Positions 44,687 to 52,894 of a stretch of 64,000 bases of DNA are shown one piece after another. The stretch lies in contig JAABRM010000041.1 of assembly GCA_011390955.1 (NCBI GenBank), positions 1 to 64,000 on the forward strand. The letters run 5' to 3'. How positions within the stretch are numbered: position 1 is the first letter of the stretch; each line of letters starts with the position of its first letter. The stretch comes from Oscillatoriales cyanobacterium. GTDB lineage: Bacteria; Cyanobacteriota; Cyanobacteriia; Cyanobacteriales; Laspinemataceae. Under the pieces are notes generated by a model that saw only the letters and a program-made list of their open reading frames with translations, ran no database searches and had not been told where the DNA came from. The position numbers were made by a program, and so were the translations under genes.

Positions 44687-44852
44687 TTGCTTATCTAACA
44701 ATCCGATGCAACGGACAATAATATGCGGCTTACATTCTGTTCCATCGCCACCAACGCCAACCGCGCCAAGGCCGTATCAATTGCCTCCCGTTGACAATGT
44801 TATAATGTGCTTTAATTAGTAGCCGTATATCAAACTACTGCAATATTAGCTG

Positions 44853-45299
44853 ATGGCAAAACTTTACTATCGTGGTATGGCAGACCAAAATGGTAAGCCT
44901 AAAATAGGTCGCAGTGCTAGATTACTAGGAGTTAGACCTGGTATTGACATAGATATTGAACAAATGCCCACAGGTTATCTGAATGACCAAGGCTATTTAT
45001 TAGCAGAGTCAGAACGTGATTTTCGAGGAGAACTTGTTACTATTGCCATCAGGAATACAAAGGGAATGTCCGTTTCTCTTTCAATTGAAAGTTTACCAGC
45101 ATTTCGCAGACCGGCAAAATTTGGTGGAACTGGGAAAGACCCCCTATGGCAAATTGATGACAAAAACATTAGGGGAGACTTAGAGGCTGTCCAAGATAGC
45201 CCCACGCACGTTAGCATATTGCCAAGAGTTACAATGTCTCTGGAAAGGTACGAGACGGCATTAGCAAATACCCAAAATGATTGGGAAAGAGTTGATTAA
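44853..45299 (+). CDS. Tse2-like ADP-ribosyltransferase toxin domain protein
   Basis: 148 residues. The order LYYRGMADQNGKPKIG, ARLLGVRPGIDIDI, KGMSVSLSIESLP, GGTGKDPLWQID, GDLEAVQDSPTHVSILP and MSLERYETAL matches the conserved blocks of the Tse2 ADP-ribosyltransferase-like toxin family as I remember it. Tse2 itself is a type VI effector; stand-alone homologues occur widely with adjacent immunity genes. Here the following gene, 27 nt downstream, is the probable immunity partner. No N-terminal delivery domain is present, so it may work as a chromosomal toxin-antitoxin pair. Confidence 0.65.
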   Translation: MAKLYYRGMADQNGKPKIGRSARLLGVRPGIDIDIEQMPTGYLNDQGYLLAESERDFRGELVTIAIRNTKGMSVSLSIESLPAFRRPAKFGGTGKDPLWQIDDKNIRGDLEAVQDSPTHVSILPRVTMSLERYETALANTQNDWERVD

Positions 45300-45326
45300 C
45301 TTAATCTATCATAGGAGTCTATAACA

Positions 45327-45854
45327 ATGGCGTGGATCTTCAGTTTATCGGCAGAGTGTGGCCAGGATGAAAGCAATGTCAATAAATTTGCTGAACACTT
45401 TGAGGGAATAGAATGGATACTCTCAAACGATCGCCCATGCTTATGTCGCACAGACACTTTTCAAGATATTGAGCAAAATTGGTGGTGTCGGGTTTATCCC
45501 AATAATATTAGTGAAGTGGGAATAGATAGTCCTGAAAGTGCTTATGTAATGACAGAATTAGGTATTTTATTATATCAAACTCTCCGATTTACTTCTTCGT
45601 TTCGTTATGCTTTGGTGGGTGTTGAAGTTGATGAATTTAGAACTTATAGTGAACTTATGGAGGATTTGTCTAACTTGTCTCTTCCCGGATTAGTTTTAGC
45701 AAAAGAACTTACATTAGGGCTAGAAATATTACCACTTTTCCGAACGTTTAGTTCTAGGTATGTTTGGCAACCCTACGCGGGGGAAGTTTATAATCCTTTA
45801 ATAGCATCCCCTGATTTAAAAAATAAGCTGAATGAGCTTCTTGCTGTGAGTTGA
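45327..45854 (+). CDS. probable immunity protein of the Tse2-like toxin
   Basis: 175 residues (MAWIFSLSAECGQDESNVNK). AGGAG lies ~12 nt before the ATG. Small, acidic, no signal peptide or membrane helix, no recognised domain. Inferred immunity/antitoxin role rests on the 27-nt spacing and the matching order of toxin then immunity gene. Confidence 0.6.
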   Translation: MAWIFSLSAECGQDESNVNKFAEHFEGIEWILSNDRPCLCRTDTFQDIEQNWWCRVYPNNISEVGIDSPESAYVMTELGILLYQTLRFTSSFRYALVGVEVDEFRTYSELMEDLSNLSLPGLVLAKELTLGLEILPLFRTFSSRYVWQPYAGEVYNPLIASPDLKNKLNELLAVS

Positions 45855-46071
45855 ATTTAATTTATCTGTCCAAAATAACGCCGGATAAACTATTCTAGTT
45901 GCTCTCATTTCAATGGGAGTTTGTGAAACACATCAAACCCCGAAAAAGCATTTTTATCCTCTTCCGGTGAGATTCACCCAACAAGTCACCACCACCCGTA
46001 TCGCTTGCACCCATCCCCCAGAAACCGAGTTGATTTCTTGGTTAATCAATAGTATTAGTTAATCAATAGTA

Positions 46072-46262
46072 TTAGTAGGTTGCGTTAGGCGCTAATTAGC
46101 TTGTTAGGAAAATTATTGATTCTAAAAATAGCGCCGTAACGCACCATCTTTACATTTTTATTTAATATTAGTAGGGTACGTTAGGCGCTAATTAACTTGT
46201 TGTAAAAATCATTGATTGTAAAAATAGCGCAGTAAGACACCATCTTTACATCTGTATTTAGC
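46072..46262. repeat. 96-bp tandem duplication with GCGTTAGGCGC hairpins
   Basis: Two ~96-bp units (46072-46167 and 46168-46262, roughly 85-90% alike). Each contains TTAGGCGCTAATTA and AAAATAGCGCxGTAA, whose GGCGCT/AGCGCC arms pair. Just before is a 19-bp tandem (TTAATCAATAGTATTAG twice, 46042-46079), and just after a TAGGTTGGGTTTCG segment. Non-coding, 481-bp gap between the immunity gene and the ABC exporter 3' end. Confidence 0.8.
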
Positions 46263-46335
46263 GTAGGTTGGGTTTCGTGGACGGTGGACCCAACCTACAA
46301 TTTTTAACCAGCGATAAATTTACCACATTTACATC

Positions 46336-48063
46336 TTAAATTGTGGGTACTTTTCCTTGTTTCAGCAACGTTTGAGTCGCTGACTCACCCAAATGATTCA
46401 CTCGCCGTTTCAACAGCAAAGTTAAACCACCTAAAATGGCAAATTGTCCCACAAAAGCTAATATCACAGTATTGAATGAAATATATTCTGTGGCGGCCCA
46501 AGAAAAGGCGGAAAATAGCCAGAGAAATGGTTGGTCATCTGGTTCCAGGGAAAACGCGCCAAAACCTATTATAGGCAAAACAATTAATGTCCCTACGATA
46601 CTGGCCGCCCAAATTCCTCGTTTTTGGGTTTTCATTAATAACATTAACTGGGCAATGACGGCGTAAATGCTAATCGCAGTAATGAACAATAAGAGACTCC
46701 CTAAAGCAGCGGTTTTGATTGTTTCTTCAGGCCATAAAAAAATCCACGGGACTAATAAACCAGCGGCAAAAATAGCATCGATCGCGATCGCCACACTTGC
46801 CGGACTTTTTTCACCCCAAACCAAATCCTGCCAGAGAGATTTAAAACTGTTGTTGTGAGAATATCGCGCCCAATCTTGTACCGTTTGCCGGTGGGGAGAA
46901 AGCGCGGCAATTAAGCCACAAAAGAGCAATAGATTTAAGACTAATATGTAAGCCAAATTATCAGAAACCGCCTGAATAAAGTCGCTATATGAATCAGGTT
47001 GCCCTTCTTGCATAGCAAAACCTAGCATCATAAATTGAACCCAAGCAACCAAGTTATAACTTTGGCGCTTACTAATTATCGTGGCGGTGGGGTTGGGGAA
47101 CCGACGAGAAAGCCCTTGCCAAATCCCATAAGTCCAGATACCGTAATTTACCAGCATGAGGCCAAAAATGCTGGCCACGGCTGCACCTAAAGGGGAATAA
47201 AACCATTGCCAAGAATACAACTTATTGTAGTTAAAATAATCCCCGGCAATTTGTAAGCTGGCTAAATTCCGATCGACTAAGTTTGGCAGTAATACGATCG
47301 GATTGAATAAATTTAGCCAATCGATCGGTGAATGAAAAACTGAGGTTGAATATCGCTCTAGTCTTACATATGTGAATGCGAGGCAGCTAAACACTAAGCC
47401 ACTGCCTAACCACGCTTGAAATCCACCTAAGTAAGCAGTGGTTAGCCCAAATAGCATGGCTAAACTATAGAAAAAGATGCAGCCAGCAATTACGGCGCTA
47501 TCAAAAATGATGATTAATCCTAAAGGAATTTGTGCGGATAATCCAGCCCAAGTATGCAGCGGGATGGCGCATAAAATAGCCAGATAAAGTAATATTGGCA
47601 CGCCCAATAGTTTACCCAGTAAAATTGTTTGGGTAGACCGAGGACTGACCCGGATAAAATTTAAGGTGCCATTTTTTTCTTCTTTGGCTAGGTCGCTGAT
47701 TAGCATATATGTCCCCGCCACAAAGAGGGCGAAAACCGCTACAAAACTGAGCCACAAAAAGATGTCTAGCCACCATAAATCCCAGTTAATTAGCACTTCG
47801 CCATAACTATCGGTTAAACAGACTTTTTCGGCGTAATCTTGATGGTAATTTGGAAAGCAGTAATAATAGGAATAGTTGATTTGTTTGCTGCTTGGTATTT
47901 GGCTGGCGTAAGCCCCCAGTAGAAGGATCTGACCTACGAGGGAAATTGCCGAGGCGATCGCCACAGTTGGGTATTTTAGCCGCCCTTTGACTTCTCTAAA
48001 CAGTTGGGGATTGATATCACTTAACTGGTCAAAGCATTTGGCAAGTATTTTTTTTGTATTCAT
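46336..48063 (-). CDS. ABC-2 type exporter permease (second)
   Basis: 575 residues, about 12 predicted membrane helices. The segment DLAKEEKNGTLNFIRVSPRS followed by TILLGKLLGVPILLYLAILC is a hallmark of ABC-2 permeases. It is a diverged paralogue of the upstream permease (DLTQEQRRGTMNFIRFSPQS at the same place; both end with a K-x-NHLG(E/A)S tail). 12-nt gap to that gene. Together with the ATPase they form one exporter; substrate unknown. Confidence 0.9.
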   Translation of the reverse strand: MNTKKILAKCFDQLSDINPQLFREVKGRLKYPTVAIASAISLVGQILLLGAYASQIPSSKQINYSYYYCFPNYHQDYAEKVCLTDSYGEVLINWDLWWLDIFLWLSFVAVFALFVAGTYMLISDLAKEEKNGTLNFIRVSPRSTQTILLGKLLGVPILLYLAILCAIPLHTWAGLSAQIPLGLIIIFDSAVIAGCIFFYSLAMLFGLTTAYLGGFQAWLGSGLVFSCLAFTYVRLERYSTSVFHSPIDWLNLFNPIVLLPNLVDRNLASLQIAGDYFNYNKLYSWQWFYSPLGAAVASIFGLMLVNYGIWTYGIWQGLSRRFPNPTATIISKRQSYNLVAWVQFMMLGFAMQEGQPDSYSDFIQAVSDNLAYILVLNLLLFCGLIAALSPHRQTVQDWARYSHNNSFKSLWQDLVWGEKSPASVAIAIDAIFAAGLLVPWIFLWPEETIKTAALGSLLLFITAISIYAVIAQLMLLMKTQKRGIWAASIVGTLIVLPIIGFGAFSLEPDDQPFLWLFSAFSWAATEYISFNTVILAFVGQFAILGGLTLLLKRRVNHLGESATQTLLKQGKVPTI

Positions 48064-48075
48064 GGTGATTTGTCT

Positions 48076-49656
48076 CTATATTGACGTAAGTAATTTTTGA
48101 GAATCAGAAGCACCGAGATGATTTAATTTTTTGGTTAACCCAAAACTCAATCCGGCAATGATTAACCATTGACCCAGTATAACAAAACCGATCGCGATCG
48201 CGGAGGATTCTGGCACCGCCGCCCAAGCTACACCAAATACGGAAAACATCCACAACACCGGAGATTTATTTTCTACCGCTAATAAAATTATTATTGGTAA
48301 AAATATCGTGCTAGTTAATTCAATTAAGGTAAAAACCGATCTTTTTTGGCTTTTCATTAATAGCCCTAGCTGAATAATTATGGCATAAATTAAGATTAAA
48401 TTACCGCTAATTACCCAGGCAGCGATCGCTTGCATTGGGTTAGAAATACTGCTATTGACTAACAGCCAAAAAGGGAGCCAAATTAAGGTGGTGATTCCCA
48501 AATTAATCGCGATCGCCACAATCGCCGGACTTTTTTCTCCAAAAACTAAATCTGGGGACAAACCGAACCGGAAAAATAATGTTTTTTTTGGGAAAATATT
48601 TTGACTTTGACTTGGTTCTGGATATTGCTGGCGATATTGTAACCAATCAGCCACAGTTTCTCGGTGGGGAAAAATCATATTTCCGATAAACAAAAGAAAA
48701 AATAGGGTGACAATGGAAATCGTCAATAAAGTCAGTAATAGACTGTTTTGGTCTTCTATTTGAGGAAGCAATGGCCAAAATAATCCGAGGAGCCATACTT
48801 GGAAACTGCCCACGATCCAGTAACTCTGTTTTTTGCTAATTAAGGTGCCATGAGGATTATTAAATCGGCGATTTAAACTTTGCCAAATCCAATACGCAAC
48901 CGTCCCAACGGTCATCAGTGTCCAGAGAGTCATTAACCCTAAATGGTTGCCAATTGGTAAAGCAAACCATTTCCAGCTTTCCCAACCATAATATTTCAGG
49001 CTAGACCAGGAAAATCGGGTAAAAATTACGCTCAAATACCATGAACCTAAACAAAAACTCGCGAGAGCTAGGGCGCTTTCTTGATGTTCGGCGCTGCTAA
49101 ACAAAATAGTCAGCATAGCCAAGGAAAAAAGAAAAATAGCCCCCACCAAAACTATAGCATATAAACTGACCACCCATCCGATGGGAATTCCCGCAGCGAT
49201 CGCGGAAATTAAATGTAAGGGAACTGTCAGTAAAATTGCCAAATAAACTAATATTGGCACCCCTAATAATTTGCCCAACAGAATTTTATGGCTGGACTGA
49301 GGACTAAAACGAATAAAATTCATTGTCCCCCGGCGTTGTTCTTGAGTTAAATCACGCACCAGCAGGTAAACCCCACCGCAGAATAAGACCAAGGAAAGCA
49401 TCCAATAAAGAGATTGAAATATTAATAACCATTTAATTTCCCAAACATATTCTACACAGGAATTAAATAAATTATTCTTTTCATATTCAATACATTTTGA
49501 GCCAGATAATACGTTAACGAGTAGGAATTGAAAGCTTAAAGAACCAATTCCGATCCACAGTAAGTTACGCAGGGTTAATCTTCCTTTTAGTTCTCTAAAT
49601 AACTGGGCATTCCAGTCACCGACTAGATCGATTAGGCGATCGATAATTGTGAGCAT
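48076..49656 (-). CDS. ABC-2 type exporter permease (first)
   Basis: 526 residues, multiple membrane helices (about 12). Same fold and motif layout as its neighbour, including the VFGEKSPAIVAIAINLGITT block matched by VWGEKSPASVAIAIDAIFAA there. Both begin with a W-N-AQLFRELKGRL-type cytosolic N-terminus (here WNAQLFRELKGRLTLRNLL). Heterodimeric permease pairing is inferred. Confidence 0.9.
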   Translation of the reverse strand: MLTIIDRLIDLVGDWNAQLFRELKGRLTLRNLLWIGIGSLSFQFLLVNVLSGSKCIEYEKNNLFNSCVEYVWEIKWLLIFQSLYWMLSLVLFCGGVYLLVRDLTQEQRRGTMNFIRFSPQSSHKILLGKLLGVPILVYLAILLTVPLHLISAIAAGIPIGWVVSLYAIVLVGAIFLFSLAMLTILFSSAEHQESALALASFCLGSWYLSVIFTRFSWSSLKYYGWESWKWFALPIGNHLGLMTLWTLMTVGTVAYWIWQSLNRRFNNPHGTLISKKQSYWIVGSFQVWLLGLFWPLLPQIEDQNSLLLTLLTISIVTLFFLLFIGNMIFPHRETVADWLQYRQQYPEPSQSQNIFPKKTLFFRFGLSPDLVFGEKSPAIVAIAINLGITTLIWLPFWLLVNSSISNPMQAIAAWVISGNLILIYAIIIQLGLLMKSQKRSVFTLIELTSTIFLPIIILLAVENKSPVLWMFSVFGVAWAAVPESSAIAIGFVILGQWLIIAGLSFGLTKKLNHLGASDSQKLLTSI

Positions 49657-49679
49657 ATTTATTTCTCCCAGATAGTTTT

Positions 49680-50012
49680 TTTGTTGGTTGGTTGTTGGTT
49701 GGTTGTTGTTGGTTGTTGGTTAGGGAACGGGGAACGGTTGTCAGGGAACGGGGAACGGTTGTCAGGGAATATTGCAATAGTTCCTGTTGCCTGTTGCCTG
49801 TTGCCTGTTGCCTGTTCCCTCTTCCCTGTTGCCTGTTCCTTCTTCCCTCTTCCCTGTTCCCTCTTCCCTCTTCCCTGTTCTCTCTTCCCTCTTCCCTGTT
49901 GCCTGTTGCCTGTTGCCTGTTCCCTGTTGGTTGTTGTTGGGTGTTGTTGGGTAGGGATTCTTTGTTTATCCGGATCAAACCAGCCCTAACAAACAACAAA
50001 CAACTAACAACA
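49680..50012. repeat. GTTGGTTG, TGCCTGT and TTCCCTC heptamer arrays
   Basis: The 371-bp spacer between the ATPase and permease genes consists of low-complexity arrays: GTTGTTGGTTG (49682-49720), a 21-bp GGGAACGGTTGTCAGGGAAC-type triplicate (49722-49767), TGCCTGTTGCCTGT/TTCCCTCTTCCCTG (49785-49930), and CAAACAACAAACAACTAAC (49990-50020). Long frames over it on both strands are repeat translations. It interrupts an operon whose genes are otherwise adjacent. Confidence 0.88.
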
Positions 50013-50027
50013 AATAACAAATAATGA

Positions 50028-50978
50028 TTAAGAGGCTTGCTTATGTCCTAATTTGAGGAAAATGGTTTCTAGGTCTTCTTGGGTGCAATGAAATTCCGTG
50101 AGAGCAATGCCACTTTCTACCAGCGATCGCAGCAATTTAGCGCTATCTTCTGGATTACCGGAAAATTGCACCCGTAAACTGTTGCGGTCTGAAAGAATTT
50201 CCCAGCCGTCGATTTGGGGATGATTACGCAATTCAGACTCTAATGCTTCTAATTTACCCAAAGTAGAGATAATAACTTGCTGGCGACTTAATCTTTGATA
50301 AAGTTCTTTCAGGGGCGCACTTTCCACCAGATAGCCAAGTTCCATAATTCCCACGGAGGTGCAAAGTTCCGCTAAGTCGCTGAGAACATGGGAAGAAATT
50401 AAAATAGTCATCCCCGCTTCTCGGAGAATTTTGATAATTTCCCGAAACTGCATCCGGGCGATCGGATCTAACCCAGAGACAGGTTCATCTAATAGTAAAA
50501 GTATCGGTTCATGGATAATGGTTCTAGCTAAACTCAGCCGTTGTTTCATCCCTCGCGATAGGGTAGAAATTAAGCTATTGCGTTTATTGCTGAGTTGTAC
50601 CAGTTCCAGGACATCATAAAGCCGTTGACGGCGCCGGGGTTGTTTTAAGTGATATAAACGGGCAAAATAGTCCAGATAATCCCAAACAGTGAGGTCATCA
50701 TACAGAGGAAAATCATCGGGTAAAAATCCCAGCCGTTGTTTCAGGGTCGAGTTGGAATTATCCCTTAATAAACGTTCCCCATTAATATAGATTTCTCCTG
50801 TAGTGGGTTCTTCGGCAGTAGCTAACATTCTAATTAATGTCGTTTTGCCTGCACCGTTGGGGCCAATAAGTCCATAAACTTCGCCACAGGCTACCTGTAA
50901 ATCTACATCATTGACGGCAATTTGTCGGTCAAATTGCTTAGTCAGTCCGCGAGTATCGATCGCCAGTTCTTTTGTCAT
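50028..50978 (-). CDS. ABC transporter ATP-binding protein
   Basis: 316 residues. Walker A GPNGAGKTT, Q-loop LPDDFPLYDDLTVWDYL, signature LSRGMKQRLSLART, Walker B LLLLDEPVSGLDP and the H-loop SSHVLSDL are all intact. The last ~80 residues form the extension seen in ABC-2 exporters (for example CcmA/YadG-like). First gene of the three-gene exporter. Confidence 0.95.
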   Translation of the reverse strand: MTKELAIDTRGLTKQFDRQIAVNDVDLQVACGEVYGLIGPNGAGKTTLIRMLATAEEPTTGEIYINGERLLRDNSNSTLKQRLGFLPDDFPLYDDLTVWDYLDYFARLYHLKQPRRRQRLYDVLELVQLSNKRNSLISTLSRGMKQRLSLARTIIHEPILLLLDEPVSGLDPIARMQFREIIKILREAGMTILISSHVLSDLAELCTSVGIMELGYLVESAPLKELYQRLSRQQVIISTLGKLEALESELRNHPQIDGWEILSDRNSLRVQFSGNPEDSAKLLRSLVESGIALTEFHCTQEDLETIFLKLGHKQAS

Positions 50979-51569
50979 AGCTGCTATAGGGTATGAAGGA
51001 TTAGGCTGTTACTAGCCTAGCCTTTCTCTACAGGAATCGTCAGCAGTTTTACGCAAATCGGGCAAAAATTTAAGATTTGTAAAGTTTAAGGTAGTTTTGG
51101 GAGAATGTTGGGCGGCGATCGCAGACAAAATTAAACCTGGATGGGAATCATCCTGAAGCAGCCGGATTTCTTGGTTAGGGGCAGATATCAGAAACCGGGT
51201 TTTTTTACTGAAGATCCACGCCATTGTTATACACTTCTATATATTAAGAAATTTCTCCCAAATGAACGTTTGTGAGAGGGTTATAGATTACTGTTTCCAG
51301 CGCGATCGCATTTTTTTATAGAGTTAATTAATAAATTTCCCCTAGCAGATCGGTTAATTTTTCCCAAATATTACAACTTAAATATGATTGCTATAGCTAG
51401 TATAAAGTTAACTGATAATTCTGCATGATTTTGTTCAAACAAACATAGCAAAAAAAGATTTTTAAAGGCAGAATTATTTTTGTTTTTTACTAAGAGTTAA
51501 ACCTTTAATTTTTTACAGCATTTTTTTGTTAAAATTACTACAAAAAGGAGATAAAAGCATTTTAGGAAA
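50979..51569. other. AT-rich region without a convincing gene
   Basis: A 70-codon frame at 51012-51224 has no ribosome site and includes an AAACCCGGTTTCT/AAGAAATCCGG inverted repeat seen elsewhere, so it was not called. The remainder to 51569 is strongly AT-rich, with no repeats recognised. Confidence 0.45.
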
Positions 51570-51721
51570 CAATTTATTATAGTTATGTAAATTTTAATTT
51601 TGATAAAAAATCAGCATAATCGCAAGCGCCGTTACATTCTATGTTGATTTGCTGTAGGGGCGCAAGCATTGCGCCCCTAGATTCTTGGATCGATATTAAT
51701 TTAAATAACTATAATAAATTG
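51570..51721. mobile_element. MITE-like element, family C (152 bp)
   Basis: Terminal inverted repeats CAATTTATTATAGTTATGTA (left) and ATAACTATAATAAATTG (right, exact complement over 17 bases) enclose a GGGGCGCAAGCATTGCGCCCC hairpin (51658-51678). No coding capacity. TA-rich ends fit an IS630-like or similar non-autonomous element. Confidence 0.72.
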
Positions 51722-51752
51722 AAAAAATTGGGCAAAATTAACACTTAAAAAG

Positions 51753-51951
51753 TAGTAGGGTGGGCAAGGTCTACCCTACTGACTGTTGATCTCGCCGTCT
51801 CCGACCTATAAAAAAATTCTAAAACGATGAGCGATCGCACTGACCGTTATTTAATACACCGCCGAAAAACTTCTGGTAAATTATCTCTCGAAATGTTTCT
51901 AAATCTGACTGCCAGTTGTTGAGGAGTTGGTTCAAATAGTGCGATCGCTCT
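51753..51951. repeat. 199-bp direct repeat, copy 1
   Basis: From TAGTAGGGTGGGCAAGG to GCGATCGCTCT this block is essentially identical to 55144-55342 in the same orientation. It includes the 3' end of the 79-codon ORF below and a GTAGGGTGGGCAAGG/CTACCCTAC inverted pair. The copies diverge by a one-base length difference just beyond the right end. Confidence 0.9.
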
Positions 51952-52086
51952 TCTGAGCGACTCTCCTTGGATATCCGAAGGAAAATTTCCCGAAAATAGC
52001 ACCGCAAATTCCGGACTATTGTCGGCGCGTCGCAGCAGAACATCGTCGATTTTTAAGTTAAATTGACCTCGGTTTAAAAATACCAT
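51847..52086 (-). CDS. small hypothetical protein, 3' half in a 199-bp repeat
   Basis: 79 codons (LKIDDVLLRRADNSPEFAVL, ending LPEVFRRCIK), starting 9 nt after the 174-residue gene and on the same strand. A second overlapping frame (51819-52043; RSHYLNQLLNNWQSDLETFR) is equally open through the repeat. In copy 2 at 55 kb, a one-base difference places that other frame behind the same upstream QGES codons. Which frame is the real one cannot be decided; a tail fragment of a duplicated gene is likely. Confidence 0.4.
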   Translation of the reverse strand: MVFLNRGQFNLKIDDVLLRRADNSPEFAVLFSGNFPSDIQGESLRRAIALFEPTPQQLAVRFRNISRDNLPEVFRRCIK

Positions 52087-52095
52087 ATAATTTTT

Positions 52096-52620
52096 TTATA
52101 CTTCTTCTATTTTCAATGCTCCCGAGGCTCGCAGTAACCACATTAGAGATCCCAATGGAACTGGGAAATCTACCACTTCCACAACAACCATGAGAATGTT
52201 GGGTTCCTTAATAAATGCGTCCCACCAAAACCAAGTACGTTGATTAAAAGGGTCATCGGTGGGTTCAAACCAACTAATCCAGTGCATCATCGACCATTTT
52301 TCCTCTTCATCCTCACGTTGTTGTTCTTCACTGGAAAGATTACGCCATCTAATTAAATTTTCCTCCACCTCTTCCCAAGTTTCTTCAGGCGCACAGTTTT
52401 TAACAAACCAATCTGGTAATTTTTTTCTCCATTCTGCTTCAGATAGCCAATTCGTCTTATACTGTTCTATTACGATTCCAAGCGCTTCGCGACAATTTTT
52501 TAAGACCGCATCTGCATTTCCTTGACAGTAAACTTGGAAGAGCAGGAGTCCAACTCCCTCTACGGCATCATCTTGCCCTGCACCATACCATAAATGCTTA
52601 AGTTCGGATTCAGGTTTCAT
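52096..52620 (-). CDS. hypothetical acidic protein
   Basis: 174 residues, rich in Trp and Glu (WEEVEENLIRWRNLSSEEQQ; MMHWISWFEPTDDPFNQRTW). No signal peptide or membrane span except a mildly hydrophobic C-terminal segment. Soluble protein of unknown family; size and acidity in a toxin/immunity island make an immunity role possible but unproven. Confidence 0.6.
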   Translation of the reverse strand: MKPESELKHLWYGAGQDDAVEGVGLLLFQVYCQGNADAVLKNCREALGIVIEQYKTNWLSEAEWRKKLPDWFVKNCAPEETWEEVEENLIRWRNLSSEEQQREDEEEKWSMMHWISWFEPTDDPFNQRTWFWWDAFIKEPNILMVVVEVVDFPVPLGSLMWLLRASGALKIEEV

Positions 52621-52894
52621 TTGGCCTCCACTTAATACTAAATTTTTTATGATTCTATACGCCCACTGCCTTGAATGATAAAGCGCATTTTAGCTGTTCG
52701 ATATCTTGTTTAGACCGTAATCCATAGTCACCCTCTCTTCTGGGATGAACATCGGTTAAAGAAAGTGCATCGAACCCACCCACAAATTGCGCGATCGCTC
52801 CTGCTTCAATTATTTTTCCTTTTATCGTCGGGTCGGAGGTAATGCGATCGCGCTATATTCGATCGCATCAGTCAATTTTCCAGGGAACGGAACT

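Noticed and set aside
44687-44770. Possible integron attC-like sequence (CTAACAATCCGATGCAACGGAC) after the two-gene unit
   Set aside because: Only one half resembles an attC end; no matching GTTAGGC partner at the right distance and no integrase in the window. Left as a weak resemblance.
49616-50024. Three 100-134-codon ORFs over the ABC exporter spacer
   Set aside because: Heptamer-repeat translations (NREEGR, CCLLPVAC). The minus-strand frame runs into the permease gene only by chance.
51012-51224. 70-codon minus-strand ORF downstream of the ABC ATPase promoter
   Set aside because: No ribosome site, and much of it is an AAACCCGGTTTCT inverted repeat found elsewhere in non-coding DNA.
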